NCBI GenBank assembly: GCA_030146905.1
Contig: JASLAV010000283.1
Span: 1 to 7,956, forward strand
Direction of reading: 5' to 3'
Source of the DNA: Lentzea sp.
GTDB taxonomy: Bacteria > Actinomycetota > Actinomycetes > Mycobacteriales > Pseudonocardiaceae
Length of the DNA stretch: 7,956 bases
Made by a program: the position numbers and the translations under genes. Positions 5,132 to 7,956 of this stretch are shown here, piece by piece. Position 1 is the first letter of the stretch. Each line of letters opens with the position of its first letter. The notes beneath the pieces were generated by a model. The model was not told the origin of the DNA. It worked only from the letters and a program-made list of their open reading frames with translations, and ran no database searches.

Positions 5132-5977
5132 ATGGGTGTCCTCAACGAGGAAGTCGGCCTGAGCGTCGACGTCAACGGCATCGCGACCAACTACCACGAC
5201 CTGGGTGACGGTCCACCGGTTCTGCTCGTCCACGGGTCCGGACCCGGTGTGTCGGCATGGGCGAACTGGCGGACGGTTCTCCCGGAACTGGCTCGCGGAC
5301 ACCGGGTTCTCGCGCCCGACGTCGTCGGTTTCGGCTACACAGAACGACCCGACGGCATCGCGTACGGCCCCGATGTGTGGCTGGAGCACCTGCTGGGGTT
5401 CCTGGACGCGCTGGACCTGCCGAAGGTTTCCTTGGTGGGCAACAGCTTCGGTGGTGCGCTGGCGCTGCGTCTGGCGACCGCCGCCCCTGACAGGGTCGAC
5501 CGGCTCGTCCTGATGGGGAGCGTCGGAGTGCCGTTCGAGATCACCCCCGGCCTCGACGCCGTCTGGGGGTTCGAGCCGTCCGTGGACGCGATGCGCGAGC
5601 TGATGCGCGTGTTCACGTTCGACAACTCCAAGGTGCGCGAGGACCTCGTCAGGCTGCGCCTGGACGCCGCCACCAGGCCCGGGGTGCACGAGGCCTACGC
5701 CGGCATGTTCCCGGAGCCGCGGCAGAACGGGGTCGACGCGCTGGCGCTCGCGGACGACGTCATCGCGTCGGTGCGGCACGAGACGCTCATCGTGCACGGC
5801 CGCGACGACCGGGTGATCCCGCTGGCGAACTCGTTGAGACTGCTCGACCTGATCGACCGGGCCCAGCTGCACGTGTTCGCGCGCTGCGGACACTGGGTCC
5901 AGATCGAGCAGAACGAGCGGTTCGTCCAGCTGCTGGAGAACTTCCTGTCCGAGGAGGCGGCCGCGACGTCAGCCTGA
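5132..5977 (+). CDS. xylF: 2-hydroxymuconic semialdehyde hydrolase (XylF/DmpD type)
   Basis: 281-residue alpha/beta-hydrolase that cleaves the C-C bond of the meta-ring-fission product, giving 2-hydroxypenta-2,4-dienoate plus formate or a short acid. Motifs follow XylF/DmpD closely: oxyanion loop VHGSGPGVSAWANWR (33-47), APDVVGFGYTERP (61-73), nucleophile Ser105 in VGNSFGGALAL, MGSVGVPFEITPGLDAVWG (128-146), FPEPRQNGVDAL, acid Asp226 in HGRDDRVIPL and base His254 in RCGHWVQIEQ. All three catalytic residues are present and the length is typical. The ATG at 5132 is chosen because homologues begin shortly before VDVNGIATNYHD; a longer frame from 5003 would run through the promoter. Divergent from the ferredoxin-dioxygenase operon and overlapping the GntR gene tail-to-tail by 9 bases. 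The hydratase and aldolase that usually follow in meta operons are missing. Confidence 0.93.
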   Translation: MGVLNEEVGLSVDVNGIATNYHDLGDGPPVLLVHGSGPGVSAWANWRTVLPELARGHRVLAPDVVGFGYTERPDGIAYGPDVWLEHLLGFLDALDLPKVSLVGNSFGGALALRLATAAPDRVDRLVLMGSVGVPFEITPGLDAVWGFEPSVDAMRELMRVFTFDNSKVREDLVRLRLDAATRPGVHEAYAGMFPEPRQNGVDALALADDVIASVRHETLIVHGRDDRVIPLANSLRLLDLIDRAQLHVFARCGHWVQIEQNERFVQLLENFLSEEAAATSA

Positions 5978-6679
5978 GCCGTGGCCGTGCTGCCGGGCCG
6001 GCTCGGAGAACCGGACCAGGTCGGTCCTGTGGTCGGCGAGCACGGACGCCAACGACCTGCGGTCGCGCGTGATGATCGCCTTCGCCAGACGGGCGTGCAC
6101 CGCGACGTTCGAGTCCAGTGCGGCGCGCGCGTCCGGCACGGCGAACTCGGCACGGACCAGCGCGCCGCGCAGCAGGACCACGATCGACTCGTAGAAGTCC
6201 GCGAGCACCGGGACACGGGCCGCGCGGGCGATGACGGAGTGGAACCGCATGTTCGCCTCGAGGTACTGCATCGCGTCGCCCTTGCGGGACCGCAGTTCCT
6301 CCAGCGCCCACTCCAGGTCGCGGGCGTCCTCGGGAGTCGCCCTTTCGATCGCCACCCCGGCGAAGCTGTCCTCCAGCAGCGAGCGCGCCTCGAACAGGTC
6401 GGCGGCGTGGACCCGCAGTCCCCGGAACCACAGGTCGATCACGCCCAGGCGGACCTGCGGAGGCGGCTGCGCGACGAACACGCCTCCCTGGGCGCCGGGC
6501 TTCACGTTGACCACGCCGCGTTCCCGCAGGATGCGCAGCGCCTCGTTCATGGCGTTGGCGCTGACGCCGAACCTCTCGATCAGCTCGGTGCGCAGCGCGA
6601 AGCGCACACCGGACTCGAACCGCTGCTCGAGGATCTCCTTCTCGAGCTCGGCGGCGATCCGATCTGGGACGGACGTCAT
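5969..6679 (-). CDS. GntR-family regulator, FadR/FCD subfamily
   Basis: 236-residue one-component regulator, probable ligand-responsive repressor of the two meta-cleavage arms. The winged helix-turn-helix spans about residues 5-70: IAAELEKEILEQRFESG, TELIERFGVSANAMNEALRILRERG and wing VVNVKPGAQGGVFVAQPP. The helical FCD effector domain follows (DLFEARSLLEDSFAG onward), with the expected metal/ligand residues Asn143 and His147 (EANMRFHSVIA), His195 (VAVHARLAKAI) and His217 (VLADHRTDL). The usual FCD aspartate is Asn143 here. The ATG at 6679 has GGGAG about 10 bases upstream; a frame open further upstream to 6946 has no homologous content. It ends 9 bases inside the hydrolase gene on the opposite strand, a convergent arrangement that may limit simultaneous transcription. 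Effector is likely a catechol-pathway compound, by inference from context. Confidence 0.93.
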   Translation of the reverse strand: MTSVPDRIAAELEKEILEQRFESGVRFALRTELIERFGVSANAMNEALRILRERGVVNVKPGAQGGVFVAQPPPQVRLGVIDLWFRGLRVHAADLFEARSLLEDSFAGVAIERATPEDARDLEWALEELRSRKGDAMQYLEANMRFHSVIARAARVPVLADFYESIVVLLRGALVRAEFAVPDARAALDSNVAVHARLAKAIITRDRRSLASVLADHRTDLVRFSEPARQHGHGSG

Positions 6680-6726
6680 GCCCGCAGTCTCCCACAGGCC
6701 GCGACGCCCGATCCCGCACCGGTCAC

Positions 6727-6755
6727 CCGGATCCGTCCGTCCACAAGGGATCCGG
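6727..6755. repeat. Inverted repeat CCGGATCC / GGATCCGG upstream of the GntR gene
   Basis: Perfect 8-base arms at 6727-6734 and 6748-6755 with a 13-base loop, about 48 bases before the GntR start. It may act as an operator or, reading minus from the decayed reductase, as a relic terminator hairpin. There is no T-run. It does not resemble the GTTGTKCAAS dyads. Confidence 0.4.
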
Positions 6756-6759
6756 AGGG

Positions 6760-6840
6760 TCAGCCGGTCAGGCGGTGGTTGCCGAGCTGGACCAGCCAGC
6801 GCAGCACCACCTGCGCCACGGACTTGCCGTGCGCCCGCGC
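6760..6840 (-). pseudogene. Fragment of an aldo-keto reductase
   Basis: The minus strand encodes AHGKSVAQVVLRWLVQLGN followed by HRLTG and a stop at 6762-6760. This is the conserved helix before the IPKS motif of aldo-keto reductases (GKSVAQVVLRW.xQ.G), but the protein stops where IPKS should come and no reductase sequence is seen upstream of about 6840. Only about 25 codons remain, so it is a scar. The reading frame upstream changes immediately to non-homologous sequence, at the point where the plus-strand fragment begins. Confidence 0.6.
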
Positions 6841-6842
6841 TC

Positions 6843-7103
6843 CACAGCCGGGGCGGCATCGCCGGTGTCACCGACTCCGGCCCCGGGGTGGTCGGCGTGC
6901 TCTTCGGCGGGCACAGCGAGATGCGCCTCGGTGGCGCTTCGGCCAAGGGGATCTGCAGCTGCTACACCAACCCGAGCTCGCCGCTCGCCCCCAACGGGTT
7001 CGACGTGCAGGCCGCCTTCTTCCACAGCTTCCACAAACCGAACAACGCCGCCCTCGACTTCGTGAACATGGACCTGTACACCGTGCGAGGTCCCGCCGGC
7101 TGA
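6843..7103 (+). pseudogene. C-terminal fragment of an unidentified protein
   Basis: From about 6843 the plus strand reads convincingly like protein to a TGA at 7103: GGIAGVTDSGPGVVGVLFGG, HSEMRLGG, GICSCYTNP, PNGFDVQAAFFHSFHKPNN, DFVNMDLYTVRG. Third positions are mostly G or C and the composition (Gly, Asn, Phe, His, hydrophobic strands) is that of a folded domain. No ATG or plausible ribosome binding site lies at its left end, where the aldo-keto reductase fragment on the other strand starts, so it seems truncated at the N-terminus by a rearrangement. A GTG within it (VTDSGP) could start a protein of about 80 residues, which I think less likely. I do not recognise the family; two close cysteines (CSC) are the only notable residues. 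It converges on the EthD gene with a 2-base gap. Confidence 0.45.
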
Positions 7104-7105
7104 CG

Positions 7106-7450
7106 CTATCGGTGGTCGATGACCACGTCCTCCTCGGTGATGATGCGTGCGAACCCCGACAGGTCGATGAAGTTCTCGTGGTCCGGGTCGACCACCTCCA
7201 GGAAGTTCTGGCTGGAGAACAGGGCTTCGAGGTCGTCCATGGTGTCGAACCAGGCCTCGACCACCGAGTCGTACTCCGGCTCCGGGTACTGGGGCGCCGC
7301 AACGGGGTACGACACGACGAACCGGCGGATGTGGCGATCCGCTTCCGGGATCGACATGAGCAGCGGGCGGTGGACGTTTCGCTGGTAGTGCTTGAACTCC
7401 TCGTGGGTCATGCCTTCGCGGCGCTTCAAAGCGATGATCATCTTGATCAC
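7106..7450 (-). CDS. EthD-domain protein
   Basis: 114-residue single-domain protein of the EthD/dimeric alpha-beta barrel group. It opens with IKMIIALKRREGMTHEEFKH, the family signature (first strand and a helix in which a treatment-like EEF.x.Y/H.xx.H follows), continues YQRNVHRPLLM and later has EAWFDTMDDLEALFSS and FLEVVDPDHENFIDL, which form the second half of the ferredoxin-like fold. EthD proteins accompany cytochrome P450 and aromatic or polyketide pathways; some act as cyclases, decarboxylases or lactone isomerases, and many are uncharacterised. The GTG at 7450 is chosen because AGGAAG lies 9 bases upstream; an ATG three codons later is possible. It is single-gene, divergent from the helix-turn-helix gene at 7671 and separated from the meta-cleavage genes by the scar at 6760-7103. 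A role in the same pathway is possible but not shown. Confidence 0.88.
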   Translation of the reverse strand: MIKMIIALKRREGMTHEEFKHYQRNVHRPLLMSIPEADRHIRRFVVSYPVAAPQYPEPEYDSVVEAWFDTMDDLEALFSSQNFLEVVDPDHENFIDLSGFARIITEEDVVIDHR

Positions 7451-7616
7451 GGTCGGGTTCTTCCTTCTGTCGGTCGAGAGCAGGCACCCTCCGGTCCGGG
7501 GCGAGGGGCGATGCCGAACGTGCACGTCGCACCGAATGCCGCTACGAGAACCGGCCGGGTTCGTTGTACGCACTCAGCCTGCGCGTCCGGCGGGCAACGA
7601 CCCAGAGTGCCGTGAT

Positions 7617-7637
7617 GCTGGTGCTCGGACCACCAGC
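7617..7637. repeat. Inverted repeat GCTGGTG / CACCAGC upstream of the MmyB-type regulator
   Basis: Perfect 7-base arms at 7617-7623 and 7631-7637 with a 7-base gap, in the 220-bp gap between the divergent EthD and regulator genes. It lies 34 bases before the regulator ATG and could be an autoregulatory operator. Nothing else is clear in this gap: no convincing -35/-10 pair was found for either gene. Confidence 0.35.
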
Positions 7638-7670
7638 CCCACCTCGCCCGGCCGTGCGATGCTCGTCGTC

Positions 7671-7956
7671 ATGGCGGACGTGCGTTCTCGTGAGCTGGGC
7701 GCGTTCCTGCGTGCACGGCGTGACCGGCTCTCACCCGCGGACGTGGGCCTGCCGGGAGGCGGGGGCCGGCGCCGGGTGAAGGGGCTGCGCAGGGAGGAGG
7801 TCGCGGTTCTCGCGAACGTCGGGTCGAGCTGGTACACGTGGCTCGAACAGGGACGTGACGTGCGGCCGAGCGTCGAGGTGCTGGCCGCGATCGCGGACGC
7901 GTTGCGGCTCTCCGGCGCCGAGCGCCGGCACCTGTTCCTCCTCGGCGGGCACCCGG
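7671..7956 (+). CDS. Helix-turn-helix regulator, MmyB type (partial, cut by right edge)
   Basis: The 95 visible codons encode an XRE-type helix-turn-helix: RELGAFLRARRDRLSPADVGL, then RRRVKGLRREEVAVLANVG and SSWYTWLEQGRDVRPSVEVL, AAIADALRLSGAERRHLFLL. The GLRREEVA...WYTWLEQGR pattern is diagnostic of the actinobacterial regulators that carry a C-terminal MmyB-like ligand-binding domain, which here would lie beyond the window. These usually sit next to, and control, a divergently placed oxidoreductase or small enzyme gene; here the divergent neighbour is the EthD gene. An ATG at 7659, four codons upstream in frame, is an alternative start; neither ATG has a clear ribosome binding site. Confidence 0.9.
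   Translation, partial: MADVRSRELGAFLRARRDRLSPADVGLPGGGGRRRVKGLRREEVAVLANVGSSWYTWLEQGRDVRPSVEVLAAIADALRLSGAERRHLFLLGGHP

Noticed and set aside
7563..7573. GTTGTACGCAC as a third GntR-type operator near the EthD gene
   Set aside because: Only the GTTGT half matches; the right half does not form the CAAC arm.
5981..7615. 544-codon plus-strand open frame across the GntR and EthD genes
   Set aside because: It is antisense to two well-matched genes and has shadow-like composition with no domain.
1..7956. tRNA, rRNA, CRISPR array, insertion sequence or phage attachment site
   Set aside because: None was seen: no regularly spaced repeats, no transposase motifs and no tRNA-like cloverleaf ends were noticed on either strand by eye.

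Overview
High-GC DNA with strongly G/C-biased third codon positions, short intergenic gaps, GTG starts and several apparently leaderless genes. The protein families (AraC with an N-terminal cupin, MmyB-type helix-turn-helix regulator, FadR-type GntR, GlnR-free small MerR) suggest a soil actinomycete, plausibly of the Pseudonocardiaceae. The organism is an inference from composition and gene style only.

Layout. 1-574 (minus): 5' part of an AraC-family regulator that runs off the left edge. 619-900 (minus): decayed C-terminal remnant of a beta-lactamase-fold serine hydrolase. 1034-2434 (plus): a secreted lipase of the Candida antarctica lipase B (CALB) type followed 30 bp later by a MerR-family regulator; the lipase promoter has a long spacer with a palindrome, as in MerR-controlled promoters. 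2447-4948 (minus): a tightly packed run of chloroplast-type ferredoxin, XylE-type catechol 2,3-dioxygenase, a zinc-free quinone oxidoreductase-like dehydrogenase, and two tiny reading frames (33 and 49 codons) that fill the downstream end with overlapping start/stop codons. 5132-5977 (plus, divergent): XylF/DmpD-type 2-hydroxymuconic semialdehyde hydrolase. 5969-6679 (minus): GntR/FCD regulator, tail-to-tail with the hydrolase. 6760-7103: a scar where a fragment of an aldo-keto reductase (minus) abuts the C-terminal end of an unidentified protein (plus). 7106-7450 (minus): EthD-domain protein. 7671-end (plus): MmyB-type helix-turn-helix regulator cut by the right edge.

How it works together. 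The centre of the window (about 2.45-6.68 kb) is a compact meta-cleavage module: the dioxygenase opens a catechol ring, the ferredoxin is expected to re-reduce its iron after oxidative inactivation, and the hydrolase cleaves the semialdehyde product. The divergent promoters for the two arms lie in a 183-bp gap, and each carries a similar GTTGTKCAAS dyad that overlaps a core promoter element; the adjacent GntR/FCD protein is the natural candidate to bind both. The lower-pathway hydratase, aldolase and semialdehyde dehydrogenase are not in the window, so either they are elsewhere or the module makes a ring-opened product for another use. The two small reading frames at the end of the dioxygenase operon are the least explained part.
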